From Chalara sp. BL73 (taxonomy: Eukaryota; Ascomycota; Leotiomycetes; Helotiales): DNA of 64,000 nt. Below the pieces are notes generated by a model. It was not told where the DNA came from, ran no database searches, and saw only the letters and a list, made by a program, of their open reading frames with translations. Each line of letters starts with the position of its first letter. The stretch's first letter is position 1. Location of the stretch: NCBI GenBank assembly GCA_918026815.1, contig CAKJVC010000115.1, forward strand, positions 62,001-126,000. Direction: 5' to 3'. This document shows positions 1 to 10,260 of the stretch, one piece after another. Position numbers and translations under genes: made by a program.

Positions 1-308
1 ACCTCCCTTCGCCCATCTTCTCCAGCGTTGGCAGAGTACATCCTGATCTTATTATCAACTACACCCGCAAAGCCTGCATTGCTGATATTTGCTTGCGGCC
101 ACTTTGGCATGTAGCTCATCAGCCTCCCATGTAATGGTCTTGCCTTGTCCGGCGGGAAGAGCTTTCGCCATCTAGATCGCAGCATCCCCCTCCCCCTTAC
201 GAGTTCCTATCTCCGGGATCCGGTTCACGTGCTTCTTTTTTTATTAATATTTTTCTTACAGGAGGTACAGCACTTTACCTTAACTTGGAGCCGCTGTCTG
301 ATTTAGAG

Positions 309-578
309 TCAGCAAGGCACTGTTTCTTCCCTATTCGGAGGGAAAGTGGATCTCGGTAGCGTTCCACACGAGATAATGGGTCTGAAGAGAATATCTATAT
401 TTGAAAAACGACCCTTTGATTCATCTAAGGATGGTGCAGCATTCACGGCAAGGGTTGGTGAAAGGGATGGGTCTGGTGGGAGGAATTTGCCGCAAATATA
501 AGCATCTTCTTTGCTGAATTTGGTATACTGCGCATCAATTAAGAAGGGCTGCAGTGTCGTTTTAACAGGGACAGGCAT
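309..578 (-). CDS. Unidentified 89-codon ORF, left duplicate
   Basis: An 89-aa reading frame beginning MPVPVKTT and ending REETVPC is preserved identically in both copies of the duplication (9382-9651 in the right copy). I recognise no domain. It could be one exon of a spliced gene running leftwards, perhaps with the ORF ending at the left edge (1-185, equivalent to 9073-9257), but I could not find a convincing splice pair joining them. Identity between copies says little, because the whole segment is nearly identical. Confidence 0.2.
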   Translation of the reverse strand: MPVPVKTTLQPFLIDAQYTKFSKEDAYICGKFLPPDPSLSPTLAVNAAPSLDESKGRFSNIDILFRPIISCGTLPRSTFPPNREETVPC

Positions 579-1187
579 AGAGTTATATCATGACTTGAAA
601 TGGAAACGATTGGGTTGAATTGTGGAACATCAAGAGGAGTTTGACTATTTCATTCTTTGCTAGTACAAACTTTCCTTTGGTGCCTATCTATGTATAAGTA
701 CAGTAGTATAAGTCAACTTTTCATTCTTGTGGCTCGCTTGTGCCGAGTTGAAGAGCAGACTCCAGATATCAAACCAGGCAGCCAGTGAGTCGTCTCCACG
801 GGCATGGTTAGATAACTTGCAAGCCCATCTGCGTCCTTCCTATAGACTTCCGCGATCTGTTGTGTCGCCTTCTCACATGTATTTTGATTTTGCGCTATTC
901 GGTAGTCGCATCCAAGTGACATCGTCTAAGATTTAAGGTTCATGAGCGTGCATAAGATGGCCCGTCGCCGAACTAGTTGCCGATCATTTCTTATCAGATG
1001 CATCAGATAATCTTCTGAGTTCCAATCCTACAATAAAATTGGTGCTGGCCAGTGGCGTTCTGTCTCAAACAACCTGGCTTTGTTGCAGAATGTCAAGACG
1101 TCAGGAGTATAAGAGGTATGCCGTGATTACAGTCCATTCAATTAATTACCCTTGAAAACTATGCATAATATGGTGCATGCTTTTCAA
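579..1187. other. Gene-free stretch in left duplicate
   Basis: Only short overlapping ORFs on opposite strands (about 70 codons each, around 713-936) are present. None has a recognisable domain or splice context. This is probably intergenic sequence downstream of the thioesterase gene. Confidence 0.5.
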
Positions 1188-2164
1188 TCACAATCCTTCT
1201 ATCCGTTTTGTTTGATACTTCTTGGGAACCACAAAGAGTGCCTTTGCTGTGATGCACACCACTCCATCTAGCGTCTCCAAGGTACCCGTCACCCATTGCT
1301 TGGTTGCTGAAGCGCCCTCTTCCAGTGCCTTTGTTCTGATAACGTAGAACTGACCAGCAATAACTGGTTTGAGGTAATCAATCTTCAAATTAGCTGTCAC
1401 ACCTGTTTTGCCTGGGAGCCGTAGTATGGCAGCTCGTCCTAGTGACTCATCCAGAACGGTAGCAGAGGCGCCTCCATGCACAATTCCAGGCCATCCAGCA
1501 AGTGCTCTCCCCATGTGAATGATAATTATACATTCACCTGTCTTGTTGTTTAAGAAAACGCGCTGGAAGCCTCCGAACCCACCAGAGCCTCCCAGCGGAC
1601 CAGTGGTTAGTCTTTGGTCCTTATCCTTGTCTGCAAAACCGCCGTACGCGCTGTGAGACTTCCAGTCTGGGTCTTTTGATAACAAGTTGACAATTGCTAG
1701 TTTATCGGCTTTTGCATGCAAAATGCTGATCAACGCATTTTCTTTGTGTGAGCCTGGCTCGTGGGCTGTAACCGGCATTACTATACTTTGTATATATGAT
1801 CCCCACACATAGCCAAATGCGAAGAAAAGCCCGGCATATATATATGGTCGATAGGACCTTCCAGTATTTGGCTGAACCTGCGAATATGTTGGAGGAGATT
1901 GAGAGGGGTCGGGCTGGAAATATGTTTTCGGCGGGCGGGTGCTTGGAAATATGTTTTGGGCGGGTTTTGAAAATTGCCTGATAGCTGAGAATGCGCATCA
2001 TTCGAGTTCGAGGCTTCTGGGCCTGGCTGTGCAGGAGTGGAAAATGGTCGACAGAGCCTTTGCAACGAAGCTGTCTGCGCAAGACGTGCTGCGTTTGGTA
2101 TGCGCAACAGCTTCGGGTATTTCGCTGGAAAACGCAGCGGACGCATTGGCAATCGAATAAGCAT
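1188..2164 (-). pseudogene. Hotdog-fold thioesterase, left copy, frameshifted
   Basis: This is the duplicate of the intact gene at 10261-11238. The C-terminal half still reads through the thioesterase core, including the VHGGASATVLDES signature. One G is missing in the G run near 1930-1938 (ggcgggcggg here, ggcggggcggg in the other copy). This places the N-terminal mitochondrial-type leader in another frame. There is also an S/N difference (ALISIL here, ALINIL in the right copy). As written, translation from the usual start would not reach the catalytic domain. A downstream start could make a shorter protein lacking the leader. A sequencing error in the homopolymer is the main alternative. 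Confidence 0.85.
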
Positions 2165-2361
2165 GACTATATAAGTTTGTGGTTCTTGGAGGTTTCGTTG
2201 AATTGAACTGTCAATAGATATTGATTGTTGTGGCTGGAGCTGTTGCGACGGAGTATTGATCATTACACACCTGGTGTGTTGATAAATAGTTGAATCTCTC
2301 CAAATAGACGACAACAGTCTCACCAGCACGTAGCCTACAGTAGACATCCAAGGATGCGACA

Positions 2362-3090
2362 TCAAGTAATCATTTCTTTACCCTCCAGCAGATCATATGT
2401 TGGAGGTTTACTCATGTCGAAATTCCCCATGCCATCAAATCGATGTTCGTCCTTCTTCTGTTGGACATATTCCATAACCCTATCTCGCACTCTCTGCCAC
2501 TCAAGTTCACTAGTTCCAGAGACTTTTCCATCAGCTCGCAGAGCATCCAGAGCTTCTTTAATCCAAGCCACGCAATTCCATCCCGGTATGCTCTTGGCCT
2601 GATAGGCACTTGACGAAAGAATATCGGCGAGACGGGTTTTGTCAAGCACCTTGGCAATCGTGAGGCGTACGAGTAACATGTCTACTGGTTGAAGGGGAAT
2701 CTCTTTCTCCTCGAAATACCACTCTGATTTCCCTTGTGCACCCACTATTTCTTTAGCATGATATCGCATACAGCAGCCACCTGTATCTGTTTCTTTCTTG
2801 GGTCCCATGATTAATGCCCAATGATATCTGTGGATTAGAAAATTGTTAGTCTGCTAACTGTACTTATGCTCACCTGTCAGGCCAGATTTGCCGACCCAGC
2901 TTAAAAAGCTTGGTGCAGTTGTTAAACCAATATAGTGCTATTCTAACATGCAGAAGTGTAATTTTGTCCTTGTTGCATGTATGGGATTCTAGGAAACTAG
3001 ATATGCATACGTATCTTCTTTGCCTGGCATCCGGGCTTTCCCAGCGCGAGCATAAAGTGCAATATACAAGCGGTCTTTGTTCGAAGGCAT
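2362..3090 (-). CDS. DUF6914-like fungal protein, left copy (intact frame)
   Basis: This is a two-exon gene: 3011-3090 (starts MPSNKDRLYIALYARAGKAR) and 2362-2827, joined by a 183-nt GT-AG intron that restores the family-typical GKEDTYHWALIMGPKKET junction. Other recognisable blocks are RYHAKEI, PGWNCVAWIKEAL and KKDEHRFDGMGNFDM. The resemblance is to a fungal family I know as DUF6914, whose function is unknown to me. The frame is complete here, but the short stretch SSAYQAKSIPGW differs from the expected VPIRQG-PGW, which appears in the next frame. The gene probably carries compensating indels. The right copy (11436-12162) lacks the second pair of indels and is frameshifted. No signal peptide or membrane segment is visible. 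Confidence 0.75.
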
Positions 3091-3805
3091 TGCGTCTGGA
3101 TTATTTTTCGCAAGCACAAGGACAGTTTTGTTAGTTGGTTCTTGCCCATTGTTTGTAGTAGTGGAGGAGAATCGCCCATTTATAAGTGGGATACAAGGTT
3201 ACTCTTCCGTCAAATGTTACACAACATGCGACTAAGATATCCCTGGTTGTGAAGAGCTCCGAAGCCTTAAGTCCACCTAGCCTACAAAACCACCTTATTT
3301 CTCCCAAATAATTTGGAACAAACAGCACATATTGATTTTAAATTACCGTCCCAAATAACCAACAAGCGATGGACAAGGACTTACAGAGAGTGCACTACCC
3401 GGAACCGCACGAGCTACGTCACTGCTCTTAGCGGGAGTGTACGCATTATCCCGCGTTACTTTTATAATATCAATAACCACTTCAACTGAAGTATGAAGAA
3501 TCACGAGTCAACAGACAAAAACAGACATTTGGTAACGGCTCCTCCTACCGAAGGCAATTTCAAGATGTAGTAGATGCACTTACACAGCTCACATTGACGA
3601 ATCAAAGTAGCGGGTATTACTTGTGCACAGAAAGCTTGCATCATGATGCGCTATAAGCAAGAAGATGTTGAAATGAGGCTACATCAAATGGGAGCTATCA
3701 CAACAAAACTTAATTGGTATCAATGCGCTCAAAAAAAGGCCTCGAAAAATCAATGCGCCCGGACTGCCTTTAATAGAGCAAGAATGTCATTTACATAGTT
3801 CTTCC
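3091..3805. other. Spacer between DUF6914-like gene and LSB5 tail, left copy
   Basis: No gene is supported. The sequence matches 12163-12874 with several one- to four-base indels (for example tttgtagtagtggagg here and tttatgtggagg there). It probably holds the promoter of the DUF6914-like gene. Confidence 0.5.
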
Positions 3806-4055
3806 TCAGTATCTATAAACCGGCGCCTTGCTTCCCGCTAGTTCCACATCCGCTGGGAGATTCTTCAGCAGTGGTAGTTGCGGCCGCATGCATAGTCGTA
3901 TGACCAACGCTACTATCTTGTCTCCCAGCATAACTTTGCGTTTCCTTGAATCCTGGTGGTATGGCTCGACGCCAAGTCTGTCGTCAAACTGCCCGCTTAC
4001 AGGTGGTCTGTCTTCCGGGAAAGGAGGCCGAGGAGTGCTCTTGTCTTGTCCGGAG
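3806..4055 (-). pseudogene. 3' tail of LSB5-like gene, truncated copy
   Basis: Only the last ~80 codons of the LSB5-like gene are present, from the STPRPPFPEDRPPVSGQFDD region to the PVYRY C-terminus. The homology ends at the duplication breakpoint (4055), upstream of which the sequence is unrelated. A missing G (cctggtggt here, cctgggtggt in the right copy) shifts the frame after GVEPYH. Other small indels lie near the stop codon. With no promoter, VHS domain or GAT domain this cannot make the adaptor protein. It marks this copy as the derived one. Confidence 0.9.
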
Positions 4056-4679
4056 TGGGCAATCTTGATCCGCATCTGACAGGGCAGGACAAGGTTTTGG
4101 GGCCACGGTGGAGATTATTTGGGTGTCCAGAACATGGTCAGCCACCAATGGCACGCGGCGCAAGGGCACGGAAAACTGGAACCAGCGCGGCACGGTGAAT
4201 ATTTGTTCCGGTAACAAAATATCATCATTACGTAATCTATCTCCAAAACAATGATGCCATCACGCAGCTCACGTGTCAATTCGACAGCTAGTGTGGGTTA
4301 TTTTGCAGGGGTGAGTATGCAAGACCAATACTTCACATTCACCAACATGTTTCTATCTGTTTGGCTACTGTAGGCACAAATATTTTCAAGTACTTACCAG
4401 GGTGCGTATACACACTGTGGACGGAATGTAAACTAGATCACCAGCTGAATCAAGGTTATATCCATAAGATTGTCGTGAGATTTTTAGGTAGCTTATTGAT
4501 ACTAACTATGAAACTGATAACTTGTACTTGGGGGCCAAATGTGAATACACAAAATCCATCGTGGTGTAGATACCTGCTGGATCATCTCTTCAATCTTGCC
4601 TCAACACAGGCTCCAGGCACTAAACACGTAGTCAGTAAACATCACTGGATATGGTTAATAATGCCAAAGGAAGAGTAAA
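4056..4679. other. Unique sequence right of the left duplicate
   Basis: Sequence after the breakpoint has no counterpart in the right copy. A 105-codon plus-strand ORF (4361-4678) has no domain and odd composition, so I do not call it a gene. It probably holds the 3' flank of the O-methyltransferase. Confidence 0.4.
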
Positions 4680-6263
4680 CTAACCACCAGGTACCCTCCA
4701 CACCTCCACCAATTCCAATCCAGCTCCTTTAAATAGCTGCTCAAACCCCTTCTGAGTTCTCTCCTTCCCGCCCATGGTCATGACCGCCTGATCTAGCACC
4801 GCGCTCGCGAAGTCCGCCTCCGACACCCGTTGCGGAATCACCATTTCGCATATCAGCACCGAGAGGCAGGTGACATGGCCGCGGCCAGGTGTGAGAGGAT
4901 GGCGATACCAACGCTATCTACACAGTCATGTAAGATCATACGGAGGAAGTATGCCTTCGCACCTATTTAGCCAGTGTTAGTTAGGTTCACAAGTAGGAAG
5001 GAATTGACAAGGAGGTGAAATGGTACCTTTAATAGGCTGCTCAATGGTAAAATCATGCGGCATTAAAATCGTACTCTCCGGCAGGGCCTTGCTTGCTCGC
5101 GCCATCTCAATAACATCAGGGCGTTCCTGCAAAACACATTTCGCCGGGTTGAGTGCCGGGTACACATCGATAATCTGTCTGAGCACCACTCCATGGCCAC
5201 CCCCAACATCGATAAGTTGGGTGGTGTCGTCATCACCAGCTAATGAGTTGAAATCGAAGTGTCCGGTTGGTGGGATGGCGATGTCCAAGCCGGACATGCC
5301 AACTTGAAAGGTTTGGATCTTTTCGGGGACTGGGCCATGATCGCCCACTGTGGATGAGATTAGAACATTCTCAAAGGATAAAATCTCTTGCTTCGGATAC
5401 AAGATACATCTCATAAGAATTGTATGAGTATAACCCAACCACCGTGGACTTACGACAGGCGTACCGTCTTGCTTGTGAGTCCATGTATATGGATTACACA
5501 AAGGATCGGATGGCTCTTGAGCATGTTCGAGTTGGCCTCGATCGACAAGGTAGTCATCAAAATTATGCATATTTTTGAACCATTCATCGTACCTGGTAAA
5601 GTGTAAGCAGGATTTTGGTGCTTCGTACAGGAGCTTACATTGCTAGAAATAGCTGGCCCGGACCTGGTTGAGATGTGCGGTATGATACGGAGAACCTTGT
5701 GTGTTTATAATCGCCACCATCTGGCAAAGTCTGATCTAAGAAACCCGTGCCAACTAGATCAAGTCACCTTGATCAGTATTCTTGTTACAGGGAGAAGAGC
5801 TGATCATGAAATATTACCTAATATACGGGCCATTCGCTCTTATATGGGTCAGCTTGCATAGTTCAATGCATAGATATATATCAAATGACCGCACCTAATA
5901 AGGATTCGGCGGTTCCAGTCTTCTTTGACAATTCTTGAAGAGATATCGCGCCATCAAGGGAATAGCTTCAAGAACGTTTAGCTTAATGAATGTCCGGATG
6001 GCCAGAACTTCTGCCATCTATTAGCTAAATTAGCTGCTAGAGCTTTATAAATTTTAGAGAGAAAAAAGATTTTTTACATTGAGGCCATGATAGTTTGGTA
6101 ATTGTTCTGGAGTAATCAATGTTTTGGCGATTTCCTTTGCTTTAGCGATAACATGCACTCTGGACATGAGACCGTGCAGGTCAGGAGCCGTGCTGTAAGA
6201 ATCAATCGCCGCTGTCAGATCTGATAATATCGAACGCAGCCCTTCCTGTGTAGGCAGCGTCAT
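4680..6263 (-). pseudogene. Class II O-methyltransferase with two frameshifts
   Basis: This is a multi-exon gene for a COMT-type SAM-dependent O-methyltransferase of secondary metabolism. Exon 1 (6078-6263) starts MTLPTQEGLRSILSDL. The next exons encode the winged-helix dimerisation region (VLAIRTFIKLNVLEAIPL, then SLLERMARILVGTGFLDQ across two small introns). A later exon (from about 5570) carries the SAM motif LIDVGGGHGVV. The last exon encodes the catalytic region (GAKAYFLRMILHD, then VLICEMVIPQ). Two single-base losses break the frame: one G in EAIPL/DGAISL near 5964, and one G in the stretch before VLICEMVI near 4860. The usual HDWPD is HDCVD. All other exon joints are in phase, so decay is recent or the gaps are sequencing errors. 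Confidence 0.8.
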
Positions 6264-6982
6264 GCTGACTGGCTGACACTTGGTGATGGACTGTTGTGAA
6301 ATGTTTCACGAGTTATTTAGTTTTCTGACCTTGAGCTAAGTGACGTTTATTTGTTACCAAGCGACGGGCGGACCCCCACAGGAGGGGTCCGCCACATTGC
6401 GTAGAACCATGGTCAAAGCATTACAGGAGCTAGCCGGAGGGTTCTCCGTTCTGAGGTAGGGAGCCAGCACGGCCTGACATTTAGGATCGTGACCTGACAT
6501 GTGTAAAATGGCGAGAAATCAAGTCGACCCTCTCAGGATGAAGAAACTATCTGATCATTGTCTGTGAAGGGGCACTGGGACTTCGTCGGTGATTAGCTAC
6601 CATGCCACCAAAGTTGATACATCTGCTGTTGAGCTGTAAAAAGTGACCTGTTATTGCTTATTGTTGGTAGATGCATGGTGCGATGCTTGTCCAACCAATC
6701 CTCACCCGCAGACCGAGATTTCATTGGTCAATTCAGCCACCCTGACCTGATATTACCTGCAAGTGGAGAGCAAAGGCCTCCTTTGGAGTTCTTGATACGT
6801 GATCATTGGTGAGTTGGTGCATTAGTGAGAACTACCAATTGAACTGAAATCTGATCGCACCAATTTCCATATTATGACCATAGGGTTCATAATACGTGGC
6901 CATTCTCTTCAACAACATTATTAAAATACTTCATCATTGTTCTCAAAAACGTAGTGTATACTATTGTAACTCAATCAGCAAG
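6264..6982. other. Divergent intergenic region between two methyltransferases
   Basis: This is about 0.7 kb between the start of the leftward O-methyltransferase and the start of the rightward LaeA-like gene. No ORF with domain content is seen. A shared bidirectional promoter is plausible. Confidence 0.5.
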
Positions 6983-8260
6983 ATGTGTTCCACAGATAAC
7001 GCTGAGGAACAGCTCGACCTGCATCCTGGTTCTCCAGCCAGCGCAAGTGATCGAGCTTCAGCTTCCGATCAAGCATCTCTCGGAATAGAGCCGGATAACT
7101 TTCTTGATGACGAAGGGTATGCGGAATCAATAAGCACGAGTTATGCCTCGTCCATAGCTTCAGATATACGACGAGGCATTGAAGAGAATGGGCGTCTTTA
7201 TGCAGCATATGGCCAACACAAACCATGGGTCCCTGTAGATGATAGCGAGGTCAGATATCAAGGAATATACCCGCTGGACTCTCACTAACTTCTGTAGTTG
7301 GATCGGAATGACTTTCAACATTGTAAATTTACTTTATTGATGGATAATCAGTTGCATCTCGCACCAATAAAGCCCGATCCGCATAAAATACTCGATCTGG
7401 GAACTGGAACTGGCATCTGGGCGATGGATATGGCCGAAAAGTATCCGTCCGCTTTTGTGATTGGCGCCGACACTGCAGCCGTTCAACCCCATATCGTGCC
7501 ACCAAATCTGCAATTTGAGATCGAAGACATAGAAATGGATTGGCTGTGGGGCGAAAATAGCTTCGACTTTATGTATGTTTTTTGCCTCTCTACGGTTAAA
7601 ATCTAGTCCTGTTATCAACCTGAAGTTACCTCAAGGATTGACTTTTCCCTATTAAAGAGGAGCTAACCAACCTTGACGCTGTAGACACGCGCGAGAACTT
7701 ATCCTGTCGATCCGGGATTTCCCTAAACTAGTGCAACAGTCCTATGCCCACCTCAAACCGGGAGGTTATTTACAACTTTCCGGATCCCTTCCAGTTTTTA
7801 AATCTGATGATGGCTCGCAACCGCCAGATGCGGCTTATGCTGAGTGTGGTCAAATCTACTTCGATATGGGCGACCGCATTGGCGTATCTGGATACGAGCC
7901 ATCTAGATTCAAAGAGTACCTTCAAAATGCTGGGTTTGATGACGTGCAAGAGAGGGTTCTGAAAATTCCAATCAATCCTTGGCCGCGAGACGAGCGCATG
8001 AAGCAAATCGGTGCTTTTGAGCTGCTGCATTTTAGAGAAGGAATCGCGAATATCTTCGCCAGGGGATATACGCAGATCCTGGGAGGCGATCCGGCCTATT
8101 TCGAGGTCTTGATGGCCAGGGCTAGAAATGAGGTAGTGAACAGGAATTTCCACAGCTATCTCCATTTGTGAGTGGTCCTTGGTCCGCGGGAATACGGATT
8201 TATCCTCTAACTGACTGTAGTTACGTTGCATGGGGAAAACGACCAGATGCGCCTATATGA
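6983..8260 (+). CDS. LaeA-like SAM-dependent methyltransferase
   Basis: Four exons (6983-7249, 7298-7572, 7685-8167, 8221-8260) give a 354-aa protein with every junction in phase. The N-terminus is Ser/Ala-rich and disordered, followed by SIASDIRRGIEENGRLYAAY, typical of fungal LaeA-like and TAM-domain methyltransferases. The SAM-binding motif ILDLGTGTGIWAMDMAEKYP begins near residue 120. The motif III region LKPGGYLQLSG and a C-terminal YVAWGKRP ending are also family-typical. Such proteins are related to the regulator LaeA but many are cluster-associated enzymes of unknown substrate, so a regulatory role cannot be claimed. It is divergently paired with the O-methyltransferase pseudogene and lies between the two duplicated segments. 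An upstream in-frame ATG at 6896 is less likely as the start. Confidence 0.85.
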
Positions 8261-9072
8261 TTCTTAAATTATGTTCTCTGCGCATAACAGCGATTAACAT
8301 GACACATTGCTCAGTGTTCCACAACTAGTCCAGAGAGTTTTGAGGAGCATGAGAATTTGAGAAGATGGCAAGTCCAAAGAGCGGCGTGAAGAAAGCCGTG
8401 GCCGGGGCATCACGACAACTATCAAAGTGTCCGAAGCCTGCCCAAGGGTAGGGATGAGGATAGTGGTAAAATTGTGTCACCTGCTACCGCCGCCCTTATC
8501 AGGTAACAGTGGTCTACATTATACCTATCGAGCTAAAACGCGGGAACCTGAATATTTGCGGGGATATCTTAGGTGAAAACTCGTCTATATTTGCTTCGAG
8601 AAAAAATATGTATGATAACGTTACTAACATGCAGGTCTTTGGCTAAGAGATCTGTCTGATAGTGATTAGATCTGTTCTGAGCAGTATTGTACCAAGTCCA
8701 GGAGTCGCTACTGCAAGCTGTGTTTTAAAGCACCGGATAAAGGTCAAGCAACAGCCAATGCCACAGCAAAACCGCCCTACCCTTTGGCACCCGAGGTCTG
8801 GATTACAGCGCCATCAAGACGTTTCTCGTTCTTCATGTCCTTAAAGACCGCCCGCACGCCCGCGAGAGCTTGGTCTATTCATCAGCCGGTCTCATCTATA
8901 AATCCAATGCCTTCCCCAAGTGAGAACGTTAGCTTACTCAGTGACCTTTCCCTTCTCGCCAAGTTGTCAACAATAGCCAGAGTTTAAATATGGCAGCATA
9001 CCAAGCACCGAATTCAAGTAGGCTAAATTATTGTCTTTATCGAAACCAGTAAACACCATATCGAATAGCTCT
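8261..9072. other. Intergenic with a coding-like fragment
   Basis: No complete gene is present. On the plus strand about 8750-8930 reads as a smooth coding-like stretch (TALPFGTRGLDYSAIKTF..., ending at a possible GTGAGA donor near 8930). I cannot assign it to a family. It may be an exon remnant cut off by the duplication junction at 9073. Confidence 0.35.
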
Positions 9073-9257
9073 ACCTCCCTTCGCCCATCTTCTCCAGCGT
9101 TGGCAGAGTACATCCTGATCTTATTATCAACTACACCCGCAAAGCCTGCATTGCTGATATTTGCTTGCGGCCACTTTGGCATGTAGCTCATCAGCCTCCC
9201 ATGTAATGGTCTTGCCTTGTCCGGCGGGAAGAGCTTTCGCCATCTAGATCGCAGCAT
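8967..9257 (-). CDS. Unidentified ORF spanning the duplication boundary
   Basis: A 96-codon frame begins MLRSRWRKLFPPDKARPL and contains an acidic, non-repetitive segment (SANAGEDGRREVELFDMVFTG). Its N-terminal 62 codons lie in the duplicated segment and its C-terminus in flanking sequence. In the left copy the frame runs off the window start (1-185). Residue composition looks protein-like but I recognise no family. It may be one exon of a spliced gene or a relic. Confidence 0.3.
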   Translation of the reverse strand: MLRSRWRKLFPPDKARPLHGRLMSYMPKWPQANISNAGFAGVVDNKIRMYSANAGEDGRREVELFDMVFTGFDKDNNLAYLNSVLGMLPYLNSGYC

Positions 9258-9381
9258 CCCCCTCCCCCTTACGAGTTCCTATCTCCGGGATCCGGTTCAC
9301 GTGCTTCTTTTTTTTATTAATATTTTTCTTACAGGAGGTACAGCACTTTACCTTAACTTGGAGCCGCTGTCTGATTTAGAG

Positions 9382-9651
9382 TCAGCAAGGCACTGTTTCT
9401 TCCCTATTCGGAGGGAAAGTGGATCTCGGTAGCGTTCCACACGAGATAATGGGTCTGAAGAGAATATCTATATTTGAAAAACGACCCTTTGATTCATCTA
9501 AGGATGGTGCAGCATTCACGGCAAGGGTTGGTGAAAGGGATGGGTCTGGTGGGAGGAATTTGCCGCAAATATAAGCATCTTCTTTGCTGAATTTGGTATA
9601 CTGCGCATCAATTAAGAAGGGCTGCAGTGTCGTTTTAACAGGGACAGGCAT
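9382..9651 (-). CDS. Unidentified 89-codon ORF, right duplicate
   Basis: Same 89-aa frame as at 309-578, identical in translation. No recognisable domain, signal peptide or membrane segment. It is listed because it is the longest frame in this part of the duplication. Confidence 0.2.
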   Translation of the reverse strand: MPVPVKTTLQPFLIDAQYTKFSKEDAYICGKFLPPDPSLSPTLAVNAAPSLDESKGRFSNIDILFRPIISCGTLPRSTFPPNREETVPC

Positions 9652-10260
9652 AGAGTTATATCATGACTTGAAATGGAAACGATTGGGTTGAATTGTGGAA
9701 CATCAAGAGGAGTTTGACTATTTCATTCTTTGCTAGTACAAACTTTCCTTTGGTGCCTATCTATGTATAAGTACAGTAGTATAAGTCAACTTTTCATTCT
9801 TGTGGCTCGCTTGTGCCGAGTTGAAGAGCAGACTCCAGATATCAAACCAGGCAGCCAGTGAGTCGTCTCCACGGGCATGGTTAGATAACTTGCAAGCCCA
9901 TCTGCGTCCTTCCTATAGACTTCCGCGATCTGTTGTGTCGCCTTCTCACATGTATTTTGATTTTGCGCTATTCGGTAGTCGCATCCAAGTGACATCGTCT
10001 AAGATTTAAGGTTCATGAGCGTGCATAAGATGGCCCGTCGCCGAACTAGTTGCCGATCATTTCTTATCAGATGCATCAGATAATCTTCTGAGTTCCAATC
10101 CTACAATAAAATTGGTGCTGGCCAGTGGCGTTCTGTCTCAAACAACCTGGCTTTGTTGCAGAATGTCAAGACGTCAGGAGTATAAGAGGTATGCCGTGAT
10201 TACAGTCCATTCAATTAATTACCCTTGAAAACTATGCATAATATGGTGCATGCTTTTCAA
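9652..10260. other. Gene-free stretch in right duplicate
   Basis: Counterpart of 579-1187. Only short overlapping ORFs on opposite strands (9786-10009) are present, with nothing recognisable. Confidence 0.5.

Larger units (their letters stand above)
1..4055. repeat. Left copy of a ~4.06-kb direct duplication
   Basis: This stretch aligns almost base for base with 9073-13127. The offset drifts only between 9072 and 9074 because of small indels. Base 1 of the window corresponds to 9073, so the left limit of this copy is unknown and may lie outside the window. Homology stops abruptly after the shared ...tccggag at 4055/13127. The copy contains a frameshifted thioesterase gene, a full-length DUF6914-like gene and only the 3' tail of an LSB5-like gene. 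Differences between copies are mainly single-base indels with few substitutions. There is no dense C-to-T pattern, so repeat-induced point mutation has not visibly acted. Confidence 0.97.

Noticed and set aside
7770..8231. 153-codon minus-strand ORF
   Set aside because: Antisense to the LaeA-like methyltransferase exons; no domain content.
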